A DNA stretch of 64,000 nt from an uncultured Bacilli bacterium. GTDB lineage: Bacteria > Bacillota_I > Bacilli_A > RF39 > UBA660. Made by a program: the position numbers and the translations under genes. Below the pieces are notes generated by a model. The model was given only the letters and a program-made list of their open reading frames with translations. It was not told where the DNA came from and ran no database searches. The DNA is taken from contig CAJTLN010000003.1 of assembly GCA_910577505.1 (NCBI GenBank), positions 261,126 to 325,125 on the forward strand, given 5' to 3'. Shown here piece after piece: positions 17,330-26,068 of the stretch. Every line of letters begins with the position of its first letter. The stretch's first letter is position 1.

Positions 17330-18571
17330 CTACATGTACATTATGTTTATATCAACATTACCGTTTATGCCATTTACACGTCCATTACTACACATTTGCC
17401 AGTATCTATAAGAGCCTTGATATGAAGTTTTAGAAGTATAATGAGCTAGCCATATTTCATATCCTGTATCATACCATACTTGTTCTAAATATTTTTTACT
17501 ACTATATAGGAGTCCATTATAACCAGCGTTATGAATTGTATCTAGAAATACTTTGGCATTCATTGATGTACTATAAAAGCTTTGATGAAATTCGTTATAG
17601 AAAGACCAACTCTCCCAATCATAAGCAATTGGTAAATCTATCTTATAATCTTTTATCTGCTCTAAAACCCAGTTGGCATCATTTATAGCTGCTTCACGAC
17701 TATTAGCATAAGTATAAAAATAAATTCCAACAGGAATATCCACTTCGTTAAAACCTTTTATATTTTGAACAAATTTTTTGTCAATGAAATATTCTCCACC
17801 TATTCCTCTGGTGCTGCCCACTCTAATAAAAGCAAATTCGACACCTGCTTCTTTAACTGCTTGAAAATCTATATCTCCTTGCCATGATGATACATCGATA
17901 CCAATTTTAGTTTTATCATTTTTATGTTTAGATACAATGTCACTAAAATAAGTATAGGTAGGAGTTTGATTATTTGCTTTGTCATTTGAAGGAGGTGACA
18001 CTTTTAATGTAAACTCTTTTGAAGTAAAGTTGCCACTGGCATCTGTAGCCTGAAAAACTAAATTATATGAACCAATCTTTTTGGTATTATATTCTCCAAT
18101 AATTTCACATTTAGGATTATCATCATAATCATCGGCACAGAGAATATCTTCAAGAAGGGAACCATTATAATCAGTATTTATTGAATATGTATCATTAACC
18201 CATATAACTGGAGGTTTTTCATCTTTAATATTTATTTTATACGAATATGGAATTTTTATATTATCTTCATTAATGTATTCAAATTTAATATTTTGTTCTC
18301 CTATCTTAGATGTATCAATATTATAATCATCAATTATTTCGCCATTTATTTCCTCAATAAAATCTGATACTTTTTTTGTTTCCATAAAGGGAGATGTTAA
18401 ATCTTTTTTTAGATTAACAACAATAGTAGCATCTTTTAATTTTTTTTCATATTCTTTTTGTTTTTTATTTTCACTTATTTTATTGAATGACGGAAAAATT
18501 ACAAATGTTAGTAAAGATGTACTTACAATAAGGCATACTACTAAAATTACTATCAAATTTTTTCTTTTCAT
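17330..18571 (-). CDS. Membrane-anchored GH25 lysozyme with Ig-like domains
   Basis: A 413-residue exported muramidase. It has an N-terminal membrane anchor (about 5-30), one or two Ig/HYR-like modules (DKPP-type start EKPPVIWVNDTY and GSYNLVFQATDASGNFT) to about residue 190, and a C-terminal GH25 domain of about 200 residues. The catalytic signature is GIDVSSWQGDIDF, the second acidic pair is YDWESW (DxE), and the end GNVDINIMYM is typical of the family. It follows the two envelope genes upstream (five-base gap to the first), suggesting one transcript for cell-surface proteins. It is expected to cut peptidoglycan outside the membrane. Confidence 0.92.
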   Translation of the reverse strand: MKRKNLIVILVVCLIVSTSLLTFVIFPSFNKISENKKQKEYEKKLKDATIVVNLKKDLTSPFMETKKVSDFIEEINGEIIDDYNIDTSKIGEQNIKFEYINEDNIKIPYSYKINIKDEKPPVIWVNDTYSINTDYNGSLLEDILCADDYDDNPKCEIIGEYNTKKIGSYNLVFQATDASGNFTSKEFTLKVSPPSNDKANNQTPTYTYFSDIVSKHKNDKTKIGIDVSSWQGDIDFQAVKEAGVEFAFIRVGSTRGIGGEYFIDKKFVQNIKGFNEVDIPVGIYFYTYANSREAAINDANWVLEQIKDYKIDLPIAYDWESWSFYNEFHQSFYSTSMNAKVFLDTIHNAGYNGLLYSSKKYLEQVWYDTGYEIWLAHYTSKTSYQGSYRYWQMCSNGRVNGINGNVDINIMYM

Positions 18572-18576
18572 AGTTG

Positions 18577-19398
18577 TTATTTAACTTCCTTTTCAGTATC
18601 TTCTTTATTTGTATCATTTGAATCAGATTTTTCATTAGCATCTGCCTCTTGTTCTTTTTTAGGGTTTGATGAAGTTTTCATAAATTCAACAGGATCAATA
18701 AGATTATATTGTGGCAATAAGGAATCTAAATCAACAAAATAATTTTCAGGATGACCTTTTTCTAGATATACTATAACAGTGTTTTTATTATACTTACGAA
18801 TAAGTTCTTCAATATTGGTATAATTATCTTCGCTATCAAAAACATATAATTGATTATCTGCTGGATTTTGGTATTTGCATCTTAAACGATATGGAAATTT
18901 ATCTTTATATTTTTTTCCATTATTATTTATAAATACTTCAGATATAGTAGCTACTATATAAATACCATTTTGCTTTATATTTTTTATATTTAAATCTGAT
19001 TTTATATATTTTATAGATGATGGTATATAGATTAAACATAATACTAATGAAATGACTATAATTGGAACTGTGATAAAAAGATGCTCGTTATTTATGATTT
19101 TGGCTGGATTATATAGATCTACTTTAACAATTATTTTATCATTTACAGATAAATTATTATTACCAAAAATTGAAATTGTATTTTCATATTTTTCTTTATT
19201 TACTTCATATTCAATAGTAGCACTTGATGAAATATTATTATAGTTTATCTCTCTTATTGTAGATGTTATTTTTATTGATTTATTTTCTAAAACATAATCA
19301 TATATCGTTAAGAATAAACTTCCAATTATTGCTAATATGGCAATCAAGCTAATTAATAAAGTCATTATTTTTTTACCGTTTTCAAAAACTTTTTTCAT
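18577..19398 (-). CDS. Unknown membrane protein, DUF3592-like
   Basis: A 273-residue protein with two membrane segments (about 12-33 and 110-130) enclosing a beta-rich extracytoplasmic loop, a second such domain, and a highly charged C-terminal tail rich in Asp, Glu, Lys and Ser. The layout and the phrase NDKIIVKVDLYNPAKII recall DUF3592-type proteins, whose function is unknown. It lies five bases upstream of the GH25 lysozyme gene and just downstream of a lipoprotein gene, so an envelope role is likely. Confidence 0.7.
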   Translation of the reverse strand: MKKVFENGKKIMTLLISLIAILAIIGSLFLTIYDYVLENKSIKITSTIREINYNNISSSATIEYEVNKEKYENTISIFGNNNLSVNDKIIVKVDLYNPAKIINNEHLFITVPIIVISLVLCLIYIPSSIKYIKSDLNIKNIKQNGIYIVATISEVFINNNGKKYKDKFPYRLRCKYQNPADNQLYVFDSEDNYTNIEELIRKYNKNTVIVYLEKGHPENYFVDLDSLLPQYNLIDPVEFMKTSSNPKKEQEADANEKSDSNDTNKEDTEKEVK

Positions 19399-19422
19399 AA
19401 TGGCACCAACCTTTTCTATTCT

Positions 19423-19896
19423 TTATGATAAGTAATATACTATCCCTATTATTATACCATTTTCTATGGTAAAAGATATATTCGTATTAGATAAATTATA
19501 AATAAATATATTTTCTACATTATTTGTATAATTATTTTTATATGTAGATAGCATTTTTTCTTTGGTATCGCCAATTTTAATTCCTTCGTTTGTTAGTTGT
19601 TCATCTGATGTAAAAGTTATGGAATAAATTTTTTCAATCTCATTGTCATAATATGTTTCAATTTCGAAAGTGTCATATTCATATATATTAGCTTTTTCGT
19701 CATTAAAACTGCTATCTTCAATTCTATAATTATTGTATTCCCCTATTGTAGAAAGCAGATTATTAAAGAATGTCCCTGGCTTTATTTCGATAGCATTATA
19801 TGTTGCATAGTACTCAGTTGGTATTTTTGTTTGTTCTTTTTTACTACAACCACCTAAGAATAATAAAAGTACTATTAAAAGTATAATTTTTTTCAT
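19423..19896 (-). CDS. Unknown lipoprotein
   Basis: The 157 residues begin with a clear lipoprotein signal (KKIILLIVLLLFLGGCSKK, lipobox LGGC). The body of about 135 residues, rich in Asn, Tyr and Glu, is not recognised. AGGTGAT precedes the ATG. It is the first of three envelope genes (19896 to 17330). Confidence 0.75.
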   Translation of the reverse strand: MKKIILLIVLLLFLGGCSKKEQTKIPTEYYATYNAIEIKPGTFFNNLLSTIGEYNNYRIEDSSFNDEKANIYEYDTFEIETYYDNEIEKIYSITFTSDEQLTNEGIKIGDTKEKMLSTYKNNYTNNVENIFIYNLSNTNISFTIENGIIIGIVYYLS

Positions 19897-19954
19897 TCTT
19901 TATCACCTTTTATCTTCTAAAATATAACATAAATTTTATTAAAATAAAAGAAAT

Positions 19955-19978
19955 AAAAAGAGTTATTAAACTCTTTTT
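19955..19978. terminator. Intrinsic terminator after miaB
   Basis: A 10-bp stem (AAAAAGAGTT / AACTCTTTTT) with loop ATTA directly past the miaB stop at 19977; T-rich in both directions. Confidence 0.8.
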
Positions 19979-21383
19979 ATAAAGCTTTTCCATCTAAACT
20001 AAAACTTTTGGCATCAGTAATCTCAACATCAATTATTTTTCCAATTTTATCTTGAGCATTTTCAACATTTACAAGTTTCATCGTGTCAGTATATCCAAAG
20101 ACCTTACTGGAATCTTTTTCACTTACTCCTTCGATAAGAACTGGAACTACTTTGTTTAAATATTTTTTATTAGCTTCTAAACTATACTTATTAATTATTT
20201 CGTTTAACTTATGAAGACGTTCTTCTTTTTTCTTCATATCTATAGCATCTTCCATCTTAGCTGCTGGTGTTCCTTCACGTGGACTATATATAAAAGTAAA
20301 AGCACTATCAAATTTACAAGTTTCTGCTACATTTAAGGTATCATTAAAGTCTTCATCTGTTTCATTAGGAAAACCAACAATTATATCAGTGGTTATAGAA
20401 CAATTTGGAATAGTATTTCTTATTTTATTATAAAGTTCTAAGTACTCTTCTTTTGTATAGCGTCGACCCATGAGTTTTAATATTCTAGAAGAACCTGATT
20501 GTAATGGTAGATGGATATAAGGCATTATATTATCGCATTTTGCAATACATTCTATCATGTCATCAGTAAAATCCCAAGGATGAGATGTAACAAAACGAAC
20601 GCGCTCAATTCCAGTTTCACTTACAGCACGTAAAAGTTCAGCAAACGATAATTCGTCCTCTAATTCCTTTCCATAGGCATTTACGTTTTGACCAAGTAAA
20701 GTTACTTCTTTATAGCCAAGGCGAACTAGTTCTTCAACTTCTTTAATTATTTCACTGCTTTTGCGACTTCTTTGTTTTCCTCTTGTATATGGAACGATAC
20801 AATAAGTACAGAATTTATCACAACCATATTGGATATTAACCCAAGCTTTTATATTTGAATCTCTTTTATAGGAAATATTTTCATATACATTTCCTTCGCA
20901 AGAATAGACTTTGATATTTTGTTTTTCATTTTTTGAAATCAACAAATCTTGCAATTCATGAATATTATGAGTACCAAAAACAATATCAACATAAGGATGT
21001 CTTTTTATTATATCGTCTACTACTCCTTCTTCTTGCGCCATACAACCACAAATACCAATAATCAAGTTAGGATTATTTTTTTCTTTTTCATGTTTACAGC
21101 GACCTAAAAAACCATATAGTTTATCATGAGCATTTTCTCTAATTGCACAAGTATTTAAGATAACAATGTCAGCTGTTTCAATTGAATCTGTACTTTTAAA
21201 ACCTAAAGATTCTAAACGGGCTGCTATTTCTTCGCCATCATGAACGTTCATTTGGCATCCGTAAGTTCTTAAAAAGTATTTTTGTCCTTTAAACATATCT
21301 TCATCATAATTTTGATTTAAATAAATGTAATCTACTTCATTTTTAGTTCTTTTTCGAGCTTCATTTATATTTGGCAATTTCAT
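19977..21383 (-). CDS. miaB: tRNA-2-methylthio-N6-dimethylallyladenosine synthase
   Basis: A radical-SAM methylthiotransferase that modifies A37 of tRNAs reading UNN codons. The 468 residues hold the N-terminal MTTase domain (YGCQMNVHDGE with Cys ligands, ILNTCAIRE, GICGCMAQEE), the radical-SAM CxxxCxxC in GCDKFCTYCIVPYTRGKQRSR (near 190), and a C-terminal TRAM domain. An upstream TTG at 21398 is open, but AAGTGAT four bases before the ATG at 21383 makes that the likely start. It is followed by its own terminator. Confidence 0.97.
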   Translation of the reverse strand: MKLPNINEARKRTKNEVDYIYLNQNYDEDMFKGQKYFLRTYGCQMNVHDGEEIAARLESLGFKSTDSIETADIVILNTCAIRENAHDKLYGFLGRCKHEKEKNNPNLIIGICGCMAQEEGVVDDIIKRHPYVDIVFGTHNIHELQDLLISKNEKQNIKVYSCEGNVYENISYKRDSNIKAWVNIQYGCDKFCTYCIVPYTRGKQRSRKSSEIIKEVEELVRLGYKEVTLLGQNVNAYGKELEDELSFAELLRAVSETGIERVRFVTSHPWDFTDDMIECIAKCDNIMPYIHLPLQSGSSRILKLMGRRYTKEEYLELYNKIRNTIPNCSITTDIIVGFPNETDEDFNDTLNVAETCKFDSAFTFIYSPREGTPAAKMEDAIDMKKKEERLHKLNEIINKYSLEANKKYLNKVVPVLIEGVSEKDSSKVFGYTDTMKLVNVENAQDKIGKIIDVEITDAKSFSLDGKAL

Positions 21384-21432
21384 AGTAATCACTTCCAATA
21401 ATTAATTATAACAAAAAGTTATAATAAAAAAA

Positions 21433-21446
21433 AGGCTTAATAGCCC
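21433..21446 (-). terminator. Short terminator after the dCMP deaminase gene
   Basis: A five-bp stem GGGCT/AGCCT (one G-T pair) followed on the minus strand by a long T run (21432-21425). It overlaps the last codons of the gene. Confidence 0.6.
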
Positions 21447-21925
21447 TTAATTCCTTCTAAAGATTCATCATTATCGATAAATTCTTGAACATTAATATGT
21501 CTATATTCTTCTTTACTATCTCTAATGTATAAATCTTTGATTCCAGCATTAATAATCATTCTTTTACATAATGCACATGGATTAGATTTCGATACATATT
21601 CTCCTGTTTCATATGTTTTACCAACTAAATACATAGTTGCTCCTATCATTTTACTTCTTTCAGCACTTATGATAGCATTTTGTTCAGCATGGACACTACG
21701 ACATAACTCATATCTTTCTCCACGTGGTACATTTAATTTTTCTCTTGTACAGTATTTTAAGTCACAGCAATTTTTGCGTCCTCTTGGTGCTCCTACATAG
21801 CCAGATGATATTATCTCATCATTTTTTACAATAATAGCACCAAAATTTCTTCTTATGCATGTTCCTCTTTCAATTACTGTTTCAGCAATATCTAAATAAT
21901 AATTTATTTTGTCTCTTCTTTTCAT
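21437..21925 (-). CDS. dCMP deaminase family protein (ComEB-like)
   Basis: A 162-residue zinc deaminase that would convert dCMP to dUMP for thymidylate synthesis. The zinc-binding and catalytic motifs are VHAEQNAII (His and the proton-shuttling Glu) and SNPCALCKRMIINAG (two Cys). An insertion with further cysteines (NCCDLKYCTRE) is typical of the dCMP deaminase/ComEB group and can hold a second zinc. AGGTAGAAGT precedes the ATG. It sits alone between the miaB gene and the acidic zinc-ribbon gene. Confidence 0.92.
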   Translation of the reverse strand: MKRRDKINYYLDIAETVIERGTCIRRNFGAIIVKNDEIISSGYVGAPRGRKNCCDLKYCTREKLNVPRGERYELCRSVHAEQNAIISAERSKMIGATMYLVGKTYETGEYVSKSNPCALCKRMIINAGIKDLYIRDSKEEYRHINVQEFIDNDESLEGIKGY

Positions 21926-22009
21926 ACTTCTACCTCACTTATAATCATTATAGCAAGTTGGTTAAAATAAATAAATATTTAAAATTTAAAAAAGTAGATT
22001 TCTCTACTT

Positions 22010-24343
22010 TTAGTCTATTGGTTCACCACAACTTGGGCAAATGCTTGATTCATCTGTTAACATAACACCGCAATTACTACAAAACTTAGTTGGTGTTGGA
22101 TCAGATATGTATGTTGCAGTTTCTGTTTGACTTTCAACTACCGTTGCACTTTCAAAATCTGTTCCGTTTTCTTCAGTATTATTTGTCATCATAAATGATT
22201 GAAAATCAAATTCTGGTACTGAAATATCTTCAACTGCTTCAGGTTCTTCATTTGATTCAGTTTCTTTTGCTTGTGCTACTTCTTCTCTTATTTCTTCTAC
22301 TTTTTGCATTTCAAATTCTGGTTGATCAAAAGGTAAAATTTGAGGTTCTTCAGCAATTTCGTTTGACAATAATATAACAGGTTCTTCTGGTTCTTCATTT
22401 GATTCAGGTGATTTCTCTGTTTCTTCACTATTTGAAACATCTTCATTAACTATTTGAATGTCATTATTTTCTTCTTCAATTATTGGTTTTATAGTTTCTT
22501 CTTCGGATACTTCTTCATTATTATTTTCACCTAAATTTAATACTGGTTCTTCCTCTATAATTACTGGTGTTGGTTTGTCTTCTTCTTTTTCTGTTTCTTC
22601 ATTAGAATTTAGTTCAAGAACAGGCTCTTCGCTTTCTATTATTGGACTGATTTCTTGACTAGCATTTTCAATAGTTGTATCTTGATCTATTGTTATATCA
22701 CTATAATAGCTTGATTCTTCAGAAGTCTCAGTTACTGATTGTTCTTCTGGTTCTTCATCAACCTGAACTTCTTCAAGTTGAGGTTCTTCAGTTTGAGTTT
22801 CTTCAATTTCTGGAATAGTTACTTCTTCAGTATTTATTTCAATACTATTTTCTGGAATAATTGGAGTAACTACAGCTTCAATATTTTCCTCTTCTTCTGG
22901 AACTAATTGAGTTAAATCTGGTTCTGATGCTAGTTCAGCTACTGGCTCATTTGTTAATTCAATAACTCCACTTTCTTCAGTTACTGCTGGCTCTGATGTT
23001 AATTCTATTATATCATTTTGATTTGCAGCTATTTCATCTGGAATGAATGCTTCTTGTTCACTTATATCTTGAATTTCATTATTTTCTTCAATAGGTTCCG
23101 TTGTATCTTGTGTTATTTCTGTAGAAACTTCTTCTATAATAGGACTATTCTCTACTGGTGTTACCTCGACAGTACTATCAACACTTGGTGACTCTTCTGT
23201 AAGAGTAATTTCTACTGGAGATTCTTCCATAGGAACAACTTCGGCTGTTTCCTCTTTATTATCTAATTCTGATGTTTCTACTTCAACTTCTTCATTAACT
23301 GGTTCACTAGTTAATTCTATTTGTTGTTCTTCTAGAGGTTGTTCTGGTACTTCTAAAGTAGGTACAGATTGTTCAATTAGTTCAATTGGTTCAAGTTCTT
23401 CTAGATTTTCAATTGGTTCATCCACCAAAATAGCTTCTGTTTCATTTAATTGTTCTTCTGGTAAGGCAACAGTTTCTTGTTGCTCACTTGTTATGACCTC
23501 ATTATTTTCATTATCTGTATTCTCTAAAGCATGAGTTTCAGGATTATTTGATAGCGTTAGTTCATCATTTTCTGATGGTAATGTTAATTCTATTTTTTCT
23601 TCTGGATCTTCATTTGTTGGGACTTCTGTTTCTACTTCTGGGATGAGTTCTACTGGTGCTAAGTTTTCCATTCCTTCATTAATTAAAGATAAATCAGGTT
23701 CGATATTTATTTCTTCAAGTGGAGTTTCTACTGGAACGATAACTTGATTGTTTACAACATCTGTTTGATTTTCTTGCTCAGCAATTTGATTTTCTGCTGG
23801 TGTACTAGAAGCTTCTTCTACAACTGGTTGATCAAATGTTGGGCCTTGTATTGTATCATTAATAGCAACTGCTTCGCTTACTAATTGTGTTATTTCATCA
23901 GCTTTATTTTCTTCTACATCAAAAGTTGGTGTACTTGGAGCTGGTTGTTCAATATTTTGAACACTGTCAACTGTTTCTACAGGTTGTTCTGCATATTGTA
24001 CATCTTGAGGCATTTCACTATTTACTGCTGTACTTTCAGATTGAACTACAATTTGCTCCGCTTCTTCTGTTGGCATAACTAAATCTCCAGGTGTTGCATT
24101 GAAAATATTATCAAAACTTGGAGTAGGATTTTCTGTTGAAGTTTGTACTACTTCTTCAACTGGAGTGACCTCTTCTACAAATGGATTATTATCTACACTA
24201 ACTTCAGTTACAACTGCTTGATTCCCTTCTACTTGTTGAGTAGGTTCACTTGCTACTTGTGCAGTTGCTTCTACTGTTTCTTGAACTTGTGGTGTTTGTA
24301 CCTCTTCACTTTCTTTTTTCTTAATTTTGTCAAATAGACCCAT
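22010..24343 (-). CDS. Long acidic low-complexity protein with C-terminal zinc ribbon
   Basis: Not recognised as a family. The 777 residues start with MGLFDKIKKKESEE and then run for about 700 residues as a low-complexity chain rich in Glu, Pro, Thr, Val, Ser, Asn and Gln with almost no Cys, Trp or Gly, and many variants of SEPV, ELTSEP, EEPV and PVE. It has no signal peptide or membrane segment. The last 25 residues form a zinc ribbon, CSNCGVMLTDESSICPSCGEP. The protein looks cytoplasmic, disordered and strongly acidic. The ATG at 24343 is favoured over that at 24358 because GGATGTGA lies at the right distance. The ORFs on the opposite strand are shadows of the repeat composition. Confidence 0.75.
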   Translation of the reverse strand: MGLFDKIKKKESEEVQTPQVQETVEATAQVASEPTQQVEGNQAVVTEVSVDNNPFVEEVTPVEEVVQTSTENPTPSFDNIFNATPGDLVMPTEEAEQIVVQSESTAVNSEMPQDVQYAEQPVETVDSVQNIEQPAPSTPTFDVEENKADEITQLVSEAVAINDTIQGPTFDQPVVEEASSTPAENQIAEQENQTDVVNNQVIVPVETPLEEINIEPDLSLINEGMENLAPVELIPEVETEVPTNEDPEEKIELTLPSENDELTLSNNPETHALENTDNENNEVITSEQQETVALPEEQLNETEAILVDEPIENLEELEPIELIEQSVPTLEVPEQPLEEQQIELTSEPVNEEVEVETSELDNKEETAEVVPMEESPVEITLTEESPSVDSTVEVTPVENSPIIEEVSTEITQDTTEPIEENNEIQDISEQEAFIPDEIAANQNDIIELTSEPAVTEESGVIELTNEPVAELASEPDLTQLVPEEEENIEAVVTPIIPENSIEINTEEVTIPEIEETQTEEPQLEEVQVDEEPEEQSVTETSEESSYYSDITIDQDTTIENASQEISPIIESEEPVLELNSNEETEKEEDKPTPVIIEEEPVLNLGENNNEEVSEEETIKPIIEEENNDIQIVNEDVSNSEETEKSPESNEEPEEPVILLSNEIAEEPQILPFDQPEFEMQKVEEIREEVAQAKETESNEEPEAVEDISVPEFDFQSFMMTNNTEENGTDFESATVVESQTETATYISDPTPTKFCSNCGVMLTDESSICPSCGEPID

Positions 24344-24561
24344 TAAATTCACATCCAATCTACTATTTTATATAATTCCCTATCTTACTTTATTATTATA
24401 TCATAAAAAATTGAAGATAAAAGTGTTTTTGTGTAAATAACTTAACATTATCTTTATATACCCTTTTATTTTATTAAACTTGATTTATTTACTATATTTA
24501 TATATAATAATTTATAATATTTTTATATTTAATTATAACTTTGAGTTATAAGGAGGGTAAT

Positions 24562-25455
24562 ATGAATATAAATATAGAGTTATATAAAACATTTTATTGT
24601 GTTGCTAAAAACGGAAATATTACTAAAGCTGCTAATGAATTGATGATTACACAACCTGGTGTCAGTAAAGCTATAAAATCTTTAGAAGAACAAATTGGGT
24701 GTTCTTTATTCATACGTACAAAAAATGGAGTTATTTTAACTGACGAAGGTAAGGTGTTTTATGATCAAATAAAATTGGCAATGGAACACATTGATAATGC
24801 TGAAAAAAAAATAAAAGAAATAATTAATTTAGATTATGGATTTTTAAGTATTGGTGTTAGTAATACTTTAGTGAAAAAGTTTTTACTACCTTATATTGAA
24901 GAATTCCATAAACTATATCCAAAAATAAAGTTAAAAATCAACACTAATACAACGCCAGAACTTATTAAAGATGTTCGAAATGGGTTAATTGATTTTGTTA
25001 TATTTAATGCTCCAGCTAATATTCCAAGTGAATTTACACAGATGACCTTAAAAAAAGTTCATGATTGTTTTGTTGCTGATAGTTCTTTTAGTGAACTAAA
25101 AGATAAAGTTATCCCATTAAAAGATTTAAACAATTATCCATTAATACTAATGTCTAAGGGATCTAATACTAGATGTTATTTAGATGATATATGTGCTAAA
25201 TATGGAATTAATCTTATTCCAGAAATAGAATTAACTAGTTACTCTTTGGTAGTAGAATTTACTAAAATAGGAATGGGAATTGGTGGCGTTACTAGAGAAT
25301 ATTTTGATGGTGATTTAGATGATTACGATTTGATTGAAATAAAGACTACTCCTACTTTGGGAGAACGTTCTATTAATGTCGCTTATCTTACAGATAAGAG
25401 ATTAAGTCGAAGTGCTGAAAAATTTATGGAATTATTAAACAAAAAAGAATATTAG
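24562..25455 (+). CDS. LysR-family transcriptional regulator
   Basis: A 297-residue regulator with an N-terminal winged helix-turn-helix (GNITKAANELMITQPGVSKAIKSLE, about 18-45; LFIRTKNGVILTDEG follows) and a periplasmic-binding-like effector domain. A TTG at 24541 is in frame, but the perfect AAGGAGG at 24550-24556 lies just before the ATG at 24562, which is therefore the start. It is convergent with the interrupted methyltransferase gene and has no obvious neighbouring target; LysR proteins often control a divergent gene, here the acidic zinc-ribbon gene at 24343. Confidence 0.93.
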   Translation: MNINIELYKTFYCVAKNGNITKAANELMITQPGVSKAIKSLEEQIGCSLFIRTKNGVILTDEGKVFYDQIKLAMEHIDNAEKKIKEIINLDYGFLSIGVSNTLVKKFLLPYIEEFHKLYPKIKLKINTNTTPELIKDVRNGLIDFVIFNAPANIPSEFTQMTLKKVHDCFVADSSFSELKDKVIPLKDLNNYPLILMSKGSNTRCYLDDICAKYGINLIPEIELTSYSLVVEFTKIGMGIGGVTREYFDGDLDDYDLIEIKTTPTLGERSINVAYLTDKRLSRSAEKFMELLNKKEY

Positions 25456-25476
25456 TTTTAGCTAACATTCTTTTTT
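25441..25476. terminator. Bidirectional terminator between LysR gene and methyltransferase
   Basis: A long inverted repeat (AAAAAAGAAT, one mismatch, TTAG / CTAA, ATTCTTTTTT) that serves the LysR gene on plus and the HD-serS-methyltransferase operon on minus. It covers both stop codons. Confidence 0.8.
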
Positions 25477-26067
25477 TAAAATAAAATTTATCCAATGTTT
25501 GTTATTTTGAGTTTTGATAGATGAATTTGATTCAAACTCTTCTATTATTTCTAACTCTGGTATCTCTTTAATTAATTTTCTAAATGTTTCTGGAGTAAAA
25601 TCAATGAAATATCTTTCGTGTCTAATTCCTTCAAAGGTTCCATATTTAAAAGTTATATACATATAACCGTTTTCTTTTAAAGAAGACGCTAAATTAGATA
25701 GAACTTTTATTAGGACTTTTCTTGGAAGATGAAGAAGAGATGCGCAAGCCCAAATAGCATCATATTCATCAATTTCTTTAAAATCTTCGAAATACATTTC
25801 TTTTACTTCAATATTACATAAATCACGAGTTATTTCACACATATTGTGAGAACCATCTAGAGCTATTACTTCATAGCCCTTCTTTTTAAAGAATAACGAA
25901 TCTCTTCCTGAGCCACAACCAAAGTCTCATATTTTACTTTGGGGTTTTAAATACTTTGTGAAATTGTTATATATTTCAGTGAATTCAGCTAATTCATTTC
26001 GTTCTTCTTTATACTCTTCTGCTACGTTATCATAGAACTCTATGATGTCTTTTCTATAATCATTCAT
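25462..26067 (-). pseudogene. Class I SAM-dependent methyltransferase interrupted by TGA
   Basis: Read from the ATG at 26067 the frame encodes a 201-codon methyltransferase: MNDYRKDIIEFYDNVAEEY, then SKI, a TGA at 25929-25927, and directly DFGCGSGRDSLFFKKKGYE (motif I), IWACASLLHLPR and a C-terminal YITFKYG. The TGA lies where relatives have Leu or Ile just before motif I, and TTA to TGA is one change. An internal ATG at 25842 yields only 126 residues without motif I, so that product should not bind SAM. It starts one base after the serS stop and so was coupled to it. The true product may be lost, read through, or the stop may be a sequence error. Confidence 0.75.
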
Positions 26068-26068
26068 A

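Noticed and set aside
22195..24337. Several hydrophobic plus-strand ORFs opposite the acidic zinc-ribbon gene.
   Set aside because: They are the complement of Glu/Thr-rich codons, which reads as Leu/Phe/Ser on the other strand; none has a Shine-Dalgarno or plausible composition.
25462..25842. A 126-residue methyltransferase starting at the internal ATG.
   Set aside because: Upstream sequence in the same frame encodes the methyltransferase N-terminus and motif I, so the gene begins at 26067 and is interrupted.
25927..25929. TGA read as tryptophan (Mollicutes code 4), suggested by the TGA within the methyltransferase.
   Set aside because: TGA is the real stop of gerAA (1516-1518), the CYTH gene (11572-11570) and rpoB (44428-44426), each in a tight overlap with the next start, and long genes such as rpoB, rpoC and ileS have no internal TGA.
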